DNA of 64,000 nt from Mycteria americana (lineage: Eukaryota > Chordata > Aves > Ciconiiformes > Ciconiidae): contig NC_134367.1 in the NCBI RefSeq assembly GCF_035582795.1, positions 83,187,062-83,251,061 on the forward strand, written 5' to 3'. A program made the translations under genes and the position numbers. Positions 10,927 through 23,075 of this stretch are shown here, piece after piece. The first letter of the stretch is position 1. Every line of letters starts with the position of its first letter. The notes beneath the pieces were generated by a model. The model was not told where the DNA came from, did not search any database, and worked only from the letters and a program-made list of their open reading frames with translations.

Positions 10927-13900
10927 GGGGGGGAGCTGGTGAGGAGGAAGACCTTGATGTAGTGCTGATAGAGATAGGCTTCAGTTCTGATTTCTTTTTA
11001 AACCTTGATATATCCATGCTATTTTTAGTCTTGCAGACTATTTTTGGATAATATGTACAAGATACGGTCTTTTTTAGCTAGCCTCACAGCCAAAACTGTG
11101 CCAGACTCTCCTTCTCTTCTACCTTGATTGCTGCAACATCCTTCCTCTGGTTGTGAGACACATACACATTTGCCCTGTGGATATTTATTCACAGAGCTGC
11201 TGCAAAAGTTGTTCTCCTCGCTTGCTGTTTTGTCACCCCTTTGCACTGACATCCTTATCTCTGTAGAAGTACTCAACCCAGTTTATACAAGCCCGTTTAT
11301 ATTGTGGCTGCTGGTATTACTGTATACGTGCAGATGGACTTATTTGCACATGCACAGCGGGTGGAGCGATTTTGCTGCGCCCCAGGTTGCTGCAGGAAGG
11401 AGCGCAGCTGGAGGCATCTTGCTGCTGCGACACCCCCGAGCGAGCATTGCACGCCCCTGGGGGCTCGCCACGAATGAGTCGCAGGCCACTGAATCGCTGG
11501 CAGCGGCTGTTTGTTTCCAGCACCACCTTTCCTGGTGTCCCAAGGCCCCATCGCTGTCGCATCAAGGCTATGCACCGCTCCCATGATGGGGAGAGCGAGC
11601 AGCCCTGGGGAAAGGCGGCTGCAGGGTGCCAGAATAGCCCTGCCACCCCCAGAGCAAATTCCTCCTGCCTGCAGCCTAATGGCTGTGAGCTCCAAGTTGC
11701 CTCAGGAAACAGGTCATCTAGGGGAGGCTCTAGGCCAAAGGACCTGATTTTCATTAGTATAATCCACGATGGGCCACTCAGAAGCAATCTGCACATTCAG
11801 GTAGCCCAGAGCCCCTTCTTCCCTGGTAGATCGCCTGCTAGGATCCTACACAGACTCTTTCTCCTTCACCATCTCTCCTGCCTCTGCTGAGATGTTGTGC
11901 AAGTTATCTGGGCACTTATTTTTTAGGAACAGTACGGCACCGATCTGTAGTTTTTCTAAGGTGCATGCTCTACATACGGAAATACTGTAAACCTGTTCTC
12001 AACAAGCGCAGACTGAATTTCCCCTAATTTTAAACCATCAAACACAGCTGCTTGTCTTTGCTTTCAGTGCCTTCAGAGCCTATCTCCATTCTCTCCCTGA
12101 CAAAATACAAGGTGAAATCCTGCCTTCGAGGAGATGCCCTATACTGCCCCATACTTAGATTTTATCCTTGCAACTTCGTGCTCTGTCACACCACCTGTCA
12201 CTTTCAGGAGATGCTCCCAGTGAACGTCCGCTTCCACAAAGCTCCTAGACCTGTCTGCAGCCGAACTGGCAATGGTGAGGCTGCTGGTGTCCCACTGCCC
12301 CATGGGCTGGCCAGGCAGTGTCACCACAGTGCTAATGTATTTCTAAATGGGTATGACACTAAGTGGTATCACATACAGAATACTGCTCAATTTCTCTGCA
12401 TGATGCAAACAAGATTAACTCAGGTCTTAGAAATTAAAATAGAAATATATGGGCTCTGGGTTCATGCAGGTGGTTATGCATGAAGCTTAGGAAATAAAGA
12501 TCCCAAGCCTGATAAAAACAAATAAAATATTATAGATTTTTTATGACTTCTGTTCTCTTATTGTTACACAGAATTTGCCTTGCAGGCTAATCTAGGGCAT
12601 CAATCCATTTTATCATTTTTAAGATAATAGTTTCTTTCTTCTCCAAACCATGTTCTAATGTTAGTATTTTATAAAATATAACAAAAGTTTAAACATTTTA
12701 GCTCATCTATGCTAGAAAATGGTACTGTTATAACAATGCAGAAGTAATCATCCCCACCTATTGTGCAGACAGCATAAAGACATTTTATAATAGAATACCA
12801 ATTCCCAAATAAGAACTGAAAGAAATTTAACAGTATAAGTCACTTCTCTATCATTCAAAGTAGGGCTTTTGCCAGTATAAACTAGTTTGGTTGCAAAATA
12901 TCACAGTTCTTACTGCAATTATTATACTAGGAAAACTAGTAGATCCAGACTGCCTACAAAAACACGACTGTAGCAGCCACCAATATCCCGAGGACTTGTT
13001 ACACCTCAGTCAGTCCAGTTTTAACTCTTGATTTCATTGACAGTTATTCCAAGAATGACTTTATCCCACTGGACTGGATTCCCTTTCATAACAAGAGTGT
13101 AAAGTGCACTTCTAGTAAAATCACATATTCCAGGAAATATGTAAAAAGTAAATTTTTTTTTCTTAAGGCTGGGGGAGGGACTGTGGGGTGAGAATGAGTA
13201 ACTTGTGTATTGCTGCAGGAATTCTGCCACTCCACTAACTATCCAACCTCCCACCAGCGTGCTGCCCTCCTTGTTTTGCAGGCTCGTGAGATTTTGCAGC
13301 TCCAGGTGGCCTCTTTTTCCCTCCTAGATAGCACAGCTAGGCCTCACGGTCAACACAACAGTTAACCAGAACTTTTTTTAGCTTGATAAATATATCTGTG
13401 TGAAGGCATTGCGCGGCGCGTGTGAATCCAAGCGGGCCGAGGTGTGGGCTAGGCAGCGCGCAGCCCAGGGCTGAGGCAGTCGCACGCTGGGTAGGAGGAA
13501 CTTGTTCCCTCCCAGCACGTAAGCAGTGGAAACTTACAGCGTGCAGGGCACAGCAGCATTAATCCCTCTCAGCTATGCCACTTCCCAGCCCCACGCTTTG
13601 GTTTCCACCAGCGCTGAGGTGGCCTCGTGAGGGGCATGCTAGGTTACCTGCGAATGGACGGCTTGGGGAGATCCCGGGCACCTGGCCCCACACTCAGCCT
13701 GGGCTCTTCCCCCTTTGTGGGATTTATCTGAGCTCTCCTTCTATCTGCTCTGCTGTGTTGTGGCTTTTCTAAGCCCGACAGAGAAATAAAAGCACCATCT
13801 TCATTTCAGCAGGAGAAACGGAGATGCTTCTGAGCATTGAGGTAGCAAGACCCAGGGAATGCTGTGAGTCAAGTTTGGCTCTCACCATTGGCAAAGTAAG

Positions 13901-16009
13901 CGGCTGAAAAATTGTGGTGCCTTTGCTACATATTTTAGCTACACCAGAGCTTGGGAAGCTGGAATGGGAGGGTACAAACTACTGTCGCTTCTCCCACCTC
14001 TGCTATTTCCCCCTCCTCCGATGGCAGTCGGACAGCATGCTCAACTCTCCAAGGTCTTCTGCCAGCTCCCTGTTCCAGCTTGGCCATTTCCATCTTCCCG
14101 TGAGCGGTGTGAGCCAGTCCCAGTCCTGGCCTTTTATCCTTGCAGTGGCAGAAGTCAGCTCTGCCAGCTCAGCTGGGGGCCCAGAGAACTGGCTTTGGCT
14201 GGACAGACCCAACCAGGTGCCCCGAAGTGCAGTGTTCCCTGGGTCTGCTCTAGCAAGCACCAGGCATGGGCTTGGCATGCTTTGGTACCTTCACTTACGA
14301 TTAATGTCAACCTGGTTTGCTTCATATTGCAGCAGCCTAGGAAAGTGCATACAGTCACAGTGACTGGACCTCACCTAAAGGACAGTAACATATTAAAACT
14401 CATTTAATTCAGGCCTTTGCACTTGTCAATTAGATGTTTTGCATGCAGCCGCGTGGTGCTCAGACAGCATAGGCAATATTGCTTACCTATGCAGTTTCAC
14501 GTGGCTCTAGCTTTGACTGTCATTGCTACTTCCTTTTAGGTTTGGGACACTTTTTAGAGATGTTGCTCCATTGCCAGGGTGTGTGCAGCTCTGCAGGATC
14601 AATGGTGAGAGCCTGCTTCACAGGCTGGCTTCTGGCAGGTGTTTCACATGTGGTCAGCTTGGACCTGACTTTGCATTGAACGTGACTCAGAGCGTGTCCC
14701 TCACTGCACTGGGCACTGCGTAGGCACGTGCATCTGTGCAAAGCAGGTGCAAACCACTGCTGTTCATATGTGGAAATGACCCTGCTCAGATAGCAGGGGC
14801 TGTGTCACCTGGGGTGTTTTACCTCCATGGAGAATCACGCCTTGGGCTTCTTTTCACTCCTGTGCTTGGGTGAGAGGGAGTTTGTTTTAACATGTCAGGT
14901 TGAAAACTTCAGTGGGTTAGGAGTTGCTTCACATGCAGCTCAGCTGTCCCATCTCAGCAGCAGCTGCCTCCAAGGGAAGGGGAGATTGGGCAGTGAAGCA
15001 CAGAGACCCTACAGCTATAGGACTCTACCTGTGTGGATGGGTTAACCTCCTTTGCCTGCTTTTGTAAAATACTGCAAGGTTTATGCATTTCAGTATCTGC
15101 CCTATGCACATATTACTCATTTGTTAAAAGCCTGCTGGTTATTCCCCTTCATCTGTTGCACCCAACTGCTATTTATCCTAATTTGGCATTTGGAAAAATC
15201 TTGTCACCCAAATTACATTAGCAGAAGGTGAAAGTAAGCAAGGAGGAAACAAGGACAACTGCATATATTCCATGTGGGTAGATTACTTGTTCTTTTCCTG
15301 TGGAACAACTGTGGATGTTTTTCTTACTTAAAAAAAAAAATAAACCCCACACCAGCCCCCGAACCTCTGGCTATCTACCAGCTTCAGCTACACCAGCCAT
15401 AGCCATCTGTATGCACGTAGCTGAGTGATGCCCCCCCAGAGCAGGGCACATTCCAGTTACTCAGCTCTTTGGGATTAACTGTCCCTTTCATCAAGTTGGC
15501 TTGGACTACTGTTGCTGTTGATCATGCAATGCAAATCTTCCTGAGAAAGATTCTCAGGCTATTGATTACAAAAGACAGCCATTTCGACAACCATTACATA
15601 ACAAAATCCAAACCCTCGATGTTGCAGGCAGTTGTTGTCATAGATAGGAACTGTTTATTGATCTCAGCCAGATATGAACATATGCATCCTTTACACTAAG
15701 CGATGCTGAATATCTCGTGTAGCAAGATGAAAGACATCATTTATGCCACTTGGGGGAAAGAGCTCTGCCAGAACGTGGGAGGATGTACGTTATCTAACAT
15801 CCTACCTAACACGCAGTGGCTGAGAGCAACAAGCAGGAGGAGAATTACAATGCTTCTGCATGTGAAACGTCGTGCCTGAGAAGCAGAAGGGTGTGGATTT
15901 ACCCCCACCTCACTTCAGGTGTCTAAATGAAGCATCAGTGTCAGGAGCACAGTTGTCCTGGGCGCTCCCTCAGAGAGAGACGCAGGTCAGATTTTAGGAG
16001 GGATAAATT

Positions 16010-16049
16010 GCTTTCTGCAGGCAAACTGCTTTCTGCATTGCTTTCTGCA
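16010..16049 (+). repeat. Three copies of GCTTTCTGCA
   Basis: Identical 10-mers at 16010, 16028 and 16040. Confidence 0.85.
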
Positions 16050-18399
16050 CCTCCCTCTCTCTCCACCACAGAAGACAAGCCACCCTCCTCACCTGGGAGG
16101 AGTCCAGCTGCAGTGAGGGAGCAGGGTGGCAGAAATACTGCCTGAAGGGAAGATCCTGGTAGTTGTTTGGGGCCACTCTTAAGGAAGGGAAGGGGGAAAT
16201 CCTAAATGATTAGCTCAAGGTTCCTCTGGTGGGGGGGATGGCCACAGCCAGCAGCGGTCAGCATGTACAGCAGATCCCGTTATCTCCAGCCCAGAGGTGT
16301 GCTCGGGAGGAAGGTTGTGCTGAGACAGTCCCCGTGAGATAAGAACCTCCTGCGATGCCAACGCTGAAGCTACGCTGATTTACACTAGGATGAAAATAGC
16401 CCTCGGAGGTTTTACACGAGTGAAAGGTCAGCCAGACTGCAACATCAGGGCCAACATATAAAGGAGCAGGCGAAACAGCAACTTTTCTCCCTATGTGCTG
16501 GAGCTCCGCTCTAAAGATAGACTCCTGAACTATTTATTGGGACAATTGTGTGTCCCTCTGCCTAGGCACAGGTTTACCTCTGAATGCTGTATGGGACAGT
16601 TTTGAGGAGCCCTGGGCTCAGGCCAGGATTGTACAGTGCTAACAGAGAATTTAAAATACAGCCCTGTCCCATATCCCCTGCCTTCCACGAGCTTGCTCAC
16701 ACTGTGTTCCCTGTTAACACTTTCTATGAAAACTGGCCAGATCCCCTTCTCAAAGCCCGCAGGACTCGTGGGTGCCAGCAGAGCTTACATCCACGTGAGC
16801 TGCACAGAGGGACAAGCTCAGTGCACCTCCTTGAAGCCAACGTGTGCAAAGGAAAAATCACCTTTTACCTTCCCAGCAGATGCTGCTTTCCCGGGGGGCG
16901 GGGGGACACCCTGCAGGGACCCACTCCTTCCTCTGGCCACAGAAAGCTGCTGCCAGCAAGGAGGAGGGGGAGCAGAGAGGGGGTGGCTTCAAGGAGGATT
17001 TGGAAAAGCTCCAGTTACTGCAAGGCCAGTACCACGCTGAAGAAAAAAGGCGGGTGGTTCATTAAACCTGGCATGGCCAGCAGGGCCAAGGTGACAAAGG
17101 GCATTTTCCTGGCGGTCAGCCTCGAGCTTGCAAGCGGCGGGGAGGGCAGCTGCATGTCAAAGCAGTGGAGGTGAAAGTGTGCATTGCTACGAACACATGT
17201 AGAAAGCCAGTCCCCAGGAGATGATCAATGGCTTTGGAGGTTTGAGGTGTTCCAGATGTTTTGGCGTGACTGACAGAGCTCACAGTCCTATTGCCTGACC
17301 CACACTCTCCTCTGCCCCTTCTTCCAACCACCAGGCGTTGCAGCCTGTAAATCTGAAAGACCGCTTCTGTGATGTGCTTTAGCACCTGGCCATCCACCAC
17401 GGTCAACATATTGTTTTTAAAGCAGTCAGGTCCAGAAAAGGTCACGTTAAACTTTTCAAAATACACTTTTCTTTCCCCCAGTGAGAAAGGCGGCTGGCCC
17501 CTTACGGGCGTGTAGCCATAACATGGATAACCAACAGTAGCTGCGTGTCTCCTCTGCCTCCTCCTCTCCCCGTGAGCCTGCGTGCACCTTCCCGGCAACT
17601 GCACCGGCGTGCGTGTTTCGGCCAGGCCCGGTGCTTGCTCCGGTAGGTCCCCACAGACACTTGTGCCACCGCAGCCGAGAGCACAGCACACCGCAGCCGC
17701 GGGGCAGGGGCAGAAACGCTGCACGTGGGCTCAGCGACCTGCCTGCCTCAGAGCCTGCTTGTTCCCTGTTGCCTTGGCGGTGGAAGCACCTGGGCTGCAG
17801 AAAGGAGCCGTTTAACTGCTGCCTGAGATCAAAATGAAGAGCGCCTTTGGAAAACTGGCAAGTATTAAGCAATGCCCGGGGCAGCTGGAGAAACAGAAGA
17901 GGATTTTGTGTTTTGCGCAGCACTGTGAGAAAAGGGAGCGACCTTCCTCGAGGGCTGGGAGACAGAGGTTCAAAGATTTGCCTCCCAGTCTGTGCAACCG
18001 GTGAGACACCCGCTTGTGTAAGACCAGACTCCAGGAACGCCTTCCTGGGACACCACCGGCAGCTGCTCTGAGGACAGGAGCGGGGACAGAGATGGGAACT
18101 GATCCCTTGGAGCACGGAGCCTGGCCCAGGTCGCTGCAGGCAGCCGTGTGGTACAGGCTCTTTGGAAACTAAATACACCTCGTACCGAAAATCGGCAACA
18201 TTTGCTGCTGTCTTCCTCTGTGGGAAGCCTGTTTGGTCATGCCTCTGGTAACTAGGAACTTTCCTCTAATTTCAGGACTCGGTCTGTTGATGACCAGTTT
18301 GCACTCAAATATTTTTGAGTCGGATTGTCCTCAAGTTGAATAGTTTGTCTTTTTTCCTCCTGTCCCCCCATGGTGTTTATGGAGAGAAACCGTAAGCTC

Positions 18400-19245
18400 T
18401 CTCATCCTTTGCTTTGCTGAAATTCTTGTGTCTCACAGGACAGGCTGTCCGTTCCCTGTAATTTTCCTAGATATCTCTTCACAGCACCTGTTCCAGTTTG
18501 AGGGCTTTCTGAAAATAGAGCTAACTGGAACTGTATACAGCATGCCAGATGAAGTTTCTCCAGTGCCTTGTTTACAGTGCTGTTAGCATCATTTCCACCT
18601 CTTTTCCGTCCGATTTTTACTACAGCGTTTGACTCTGTCTGTATAATTTCATCTCTCAGGGACCTCTGCCTGTCATATCCATAACTTCTTGAGTACCGGC
18701 AACACCCTCCAGCTTTTTGCTCTTGACAAATTTCATCACACACCAGCCATGTTTCACAACACTCCTGTTTTTTAAATATCTAAACTGTCAGTAAAAATAT
18801 TGAAAGCCCTACGACTGGTCTTTGTGGAACCCCCTCATTCCAGCACAGCACCTTTCCAACATTACTTATCTTCTTCCCTTCAGGCAGTTCCTCACCCCTT
18901 TATAATTTGCCTGCTAATCTCCATCTTCTCCAGTTTGCCTCTTAATCACCTAAGTAGTGGCACTGAATCAAATGCTTTACTGAAGTCCAATAGGTGAGAC
19001 CTACCATGCTTCCTCTGCCAAAGAGATTGGGTTATCACATCTAAGAAAGATAATTGCTTGGTTTGGCATGATCTGGTTTGAAAGACTCATCTTGCATCTT
19101 ATCCCGTTTCCCAGCTACTCATTACATGCAATTTGTAATTATTCATTCCTCTAAATTTGTTCTAAAGGTCTCAATACGCAGTTGGCAGATACCTGGTGAG
19201 GACATGTTCCATACACTTTCTAGTAAATCAGATACGGGATTTTTG
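18400..19245 (-). mobile_element. Ancient CR1-type LINE relic
   Basis: The + strand reads as the reverse complement of old amniote CR1/L3-like LINEs. Recognisable blocks in order are ATGCCAGATGAAGTTTCTCC and CAGTGCCTTGTTTACAG (about 18540-18580), CGGCAACACCCTCCAGCTTT (18697-18716), TCTTTGTGGAACCCC (18819-18833), TCAAATGCTTTACTGAAGTCC (18968-18988) and TTTGGCATGATCTGGTTTG (19062-19080). It is heavily diverged with no intact open frame, so much older than the two intron 4 copies. Boundaries are approximate. Confidence 0.8.
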
Positions 19246-22136
19246 TGTGACAGATGTAAATAATATGCTATGCCTACTTGTGTTCATCAGCTTTTAACAT
19301 GGTCTATTTTTAACTCTTAGTTTATCAGCCAGGTGAGTGCTTGCTCCTGAAGGTGTAGGCAGATTCACTGACCTTATCCAGGACCTTCCGTACAGGCTTT
19401 ATGTGTTTTCACGTATTTTATACTTTAGTTCTCAGGTTGTGCACTGTGTGAATGCTGTATGCCTTCACGCTCTCAGGAGAACGGGTTGTAAAATTTGCAA
19501 AGAGTTGCTTGGCTGACTGTAGAATATAAAATTAGTGTTTGAAAGGGGAGAGCAAAACAGCCAGGGTAAATGCAGTGTTTCTCCTTGGAGTCACTCAGGT
19601 TCTCTGAGAGCTGCAGTGTTGCAGGAGCAACTCAATGTCAGGGGAACACAGGAGTTTGTTTTCATCAGAGAGATGCTTTTCCTGCCAAGCTGGCAGCAGC
19701 TACAGGTGAAGCCTTAACAGGGAAGCACTTTCATAGTCCCTATGCTCGGAGGGGAGTCCTCCACCAGTGACTTAGTGACAGAATAGTGATCTTCACCTTC
19801 TGATCCCTTTCCATCTCCTTTCTGCCATCTTTTTTTTTTTTTTTACTTGTTTAGGGAACTCTTATCATTTCAGAACTATAGTAATGTTCTCCACAGTGAT
19901 CTTCACAAGCCCTCCAAATATCTCTTCTTTATTTTCTAGTTACCAAGGTGCTGGATGGCAGTGAACACATGTATCCCTGAGGATTTGCACATTGCAAGGG
20001 CAGAATTCACAAGGTGAGAAAAACAAGTATTGTGTAATGCTCAGTTTTCCAGCACAGCAAAGATAAGGTCCTTCAATCCTCAAGCTGTTTCCCACAACCA
20101 TTCTGAGGATCGCCTCCACAGCCTGCTCTGAGTTCTGGGAGATTCCGGAGGAAGTTCATTTCTAGGTTTCATCCTACATCAAGCCTCCATGGTTCATGGT
20201 CTACCATCTAGTGGGCTCTCTACCAGTTAGCTGATCCACTGTATTTCATCCGCCACGGTGGGGGAGAGATTCCCCAAGGTTAAGCATCTAACTTAACAAC
20301 CTTAGTGGGGCATAGCCCAAGATAAGAGTTAGAGGGGATGCTGATGGCCAGCCTAGTGATAGTGTTTGCACTTTTGCAAGTGGTCCTGGTGTTGGAGGGT
20401 GTGTTCCCCAGTCATGTGAGAAAACAGCAAAGAAAATATCTATTTGCAAGGGTGAAGGGGAGGTCAGCGAGATGAGCATTGCAATTATTTGCTAGAATGG
20501 GGCCTCCCAATGTCCTCTCTATACAGGAGGATACAGGCACTAATAAGCTGGGAAAAGACAGCCATAGCCCTGTGGATTTAGAAGTACACCAAAACACTTT
20601 CTGCCTCTTAAATTCTATTTCAAATTTCCTGCGAATAGGCTAAAATTTCACTGCCATGGGTATTTATGGGACGGTTAAGGCACAATAATTCATGCTTTGA
20701 AGGGTGCTGTCTACTTGTACTTGAGATATGGCTGTCAGAGTCTAATCCACTTCTCACGCTGCCAGGTACATAAGGCAGATGTCTGTCATCACCAACCAGT
20801 TCTATCCCAGACCAGTCTCTTGAAGATGTTCAAGTTGCTGACTTGCGATGTTGCTGCTTTAGTCATTATTGTGTTTCCTCGCGTTCCTCAGGGTCACTGT
20901 CTCTTCTTTCCTCTTCATGTTGAAACAGGGCTTGTTGAAGGACCTGGTTATCTGGCACTCTCAAAACATGGCCAAGGTCAATCTGTTTTCTCCACTGTAC
21001 TGTTTGTACAGCTGTGGGTAATCACGCAGGCTCTGAAATCTCAGCATTCCTTTTGCTCTCTGGCTGCTTTACGATCACTGTCCCCCGCAGGCATCCGCAC
21101 TGAAAGCACTTTGATTTCTGGGGAATAGACATGTTTTTCCAAGATTTCAACTTGTACAGGTGTATGTGTAATGTATTTTTAATAACGGTGGCTCAAAAGA
21201 GCTTACAGGGAAGCTTAGCGTTCATGCTGATGACTTCCATATGGGATGTATACTTGTCATGGAAACAGAGAAAAGATTCCGCTCGTTTTGATATCATATA
21301 CTTAGACCACTGAGTAGAGACGTGCATGTCATGTGTAGGTATCCTGCAAAGCCCCCTGCTCCAAGCTTACTCTATGTTGTGTATTACCCTTACATAGCCC
21401 GCGGTAAATTTAGAAACCATTAATAAAGGCATTTAGCATTAAAAAGGCATTAGGATTAATGTTTCAGTTATTACAGTTTTCTAAACAAATATTGATTATC
21501 TGGGATTTGTTGATATAAATAGATTTTCCTGGAAGACAGGAAAATAAAAATTTCATGCTGACTTCTTAAAGGTGAGGTTACAAATGCATATCAAACCTTT
21601 ATTAGTTTGCTCTCAGGGGCCTTTGCAGTGTGACAGAACTATAAAATAATGAGTTTGTAATGAGCACAGATTTATTATTATTTCAGTTTTCTAGGTTGGA
21701 GCTGATCACACAGCACAGTGGTCAGGGAGAGCAGGGCCAGAATTTTGGAGACAGATGATCAAGTAACAGACTATGACCAGGGCACAGCATTGGCATGTGT
21801 ACGGTAGTGAGGAGGTTTTCAGTCTTGCTGTCCTCAGCATCTTCAAGGTCATCACTTGTGACACAAAATTACATTCTTAGACAAATATCTCTTGACAAAG
21901 TCTTCTTCAGCTCATTTTCAATGGACAAAGGTCTGTAGCACTACTGTACTTCCTCTACTTGTCTTTAATTCTTTGTTTTGATGCAACTCTGTATAGGAAG
22001 AGAATTCACCCTCCCCTGAGGCCCAACATAAACCTTCCAGTTTCTGTGCCTGAACCAACACGTCTTTGCCTTTCTCCAGAGTATGAGAAGGCTCATGAGC
22101 CCCCTGTGGCACAGAGGTAGCAGATAAAGTCTTCTG
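19246..22136. other. Intergenic, nothing recognised
   Basis: Mixed-composition sequence with a T run near 19831-19844. No gene or repeat family recognised. Confidence 0.65.
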
Positions 22137-22492
22137 ATGTGATACCAAGACATTGTTCCTAGAGCACCTGGGTACAAAAATGCAGAACTAACTCTCTATT
22201 AGCATTTAAACAACGAGGTGAAACCTGGTCAGTACTGGTCACCATGACCCTGCGGAGCAGAAGAAACTTGGATGAAAGTAGCAGCTAGGTGCGGGAAGGT
22301 ATAAAGGTATGTGGGAAGGTAGATGGAAGACCACCAACTTTGAAGCAAAGGCTTCTTCAACACAAATCTGTAACTGGTACCCCCTGCTCCTGACCCCTGG
22401 TAATATGGTTAGCATAACTAATGCCATTTTATAAGGCAAATGGCCATTCTCTGTGACCAAGCCGGTCATGTATCAGTCCCCTTTCACCTCTT

Positions 22493-22627
22493 CACCAGGC
22501 CTTGAAGGTCCTGCACACCAGGCAGAATTCTTCTCCCTCTCCCTATCAGCCTCAAAGTTCCTGGGCACCGGGCTAACTGCTCCCCTCCTTACTGGCCTTG
22601 GAGGTCCCAGGCACCCAGCCAACCAGG
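22493..22627 (+). repeat. Three diverged direct repeats, about 40-50 bp each
   Basis: Units begin near 22493, 22544 and 22589. Each has a version of CCTtgAAGGTCCtGgcAC followed by CAgGC/GGGC and a C/T-rich spacer, for example GGCCTTGAAGGTCCTGCAC, GCCTCAAAGTTCCTGGGCAC and GGCCTTGGAGGTCCCAGGCAC. Confidence 0.7.
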
Positions 22628-22959
22628 TTGTGATGACCCCATCACGGAACAGGGAAGGGTAGCAGCACACAGTCTATAAAATCAGTTACAAGTCCTAAGT
22701 GGGACTTGGATCAGAACTGCTGCTGGATGGCAAAACCTGTGATCCCCTGGTGGCAGTGGGGGATCTCCTGGTGGGATCCCGGTGGGATCTCTGGGGGAGA
22801 TCCCTCCACTGTCATCTGCTTCCTCCAAGGACTGAGTGACTTGTATTCTTTTATGTGTTTTGAGTCTAGATTATGATGGTTATATTGATAATGCAAGCCA
22901 AGTATTAAGATTTGACCCCATCTGTAGAGGGTCCAGGTGATTAGGAACCATAAGCTAAG

Positions 22960-23075
22960 CTGTGCTATAAATTCTGTGTTATGCTACTTATAAAATTGTG
23001 CTACACTGATTATGATTACAAAAATCCTGTGCTGCCCTGATCATAAAATGGTACGCTATGCTGATCATAAAATTC
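22960..23075 (+). repeat. Degenerate AT-rich repeat with TGCTA/ATAAAAT motifs
   Basis: About four diverged units of roughly 25-35 bp share TGTGCTA or ACGCTATGCTGAT followed by ATAAAAT(T/G). It sits just upstream of AATAAA at 23086. Confidence 0.5.

Larger units (their letters stand above)
6664..18399. other. Upstream intergenic region with GC-rich patches
   Basis: Contains short repeats listed separately and GC-rich patches near 9100-9300, 11350-11500, 13405-13500 and 17480-17720. Open frames in the patches overlap on both strands with no family match. A coding-looking stretch on the minus strand near 17330-17500 is discussed as a finding. Confidence 0.65.

Noticed and set aside
11297..11890. 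Cluster of overlapping open frames of 130-170 codons on both strands
   Set aside because: Several frames are open at once in a GC-rich patch and none resembles a known protein or has a convincing splice context.
16584..17174. Plus-strand open frame of 196 codons
   Set aside because: No recognisable domain, and another + frame overlaps it for most of its length, so chance is more likely.
17456..18178. Minus-strand open frame of 240 codons
   Set aside because: Mixed low-complexity translation, no family resemblance, and overlapping open frames on both strands point to GC-driven chance.
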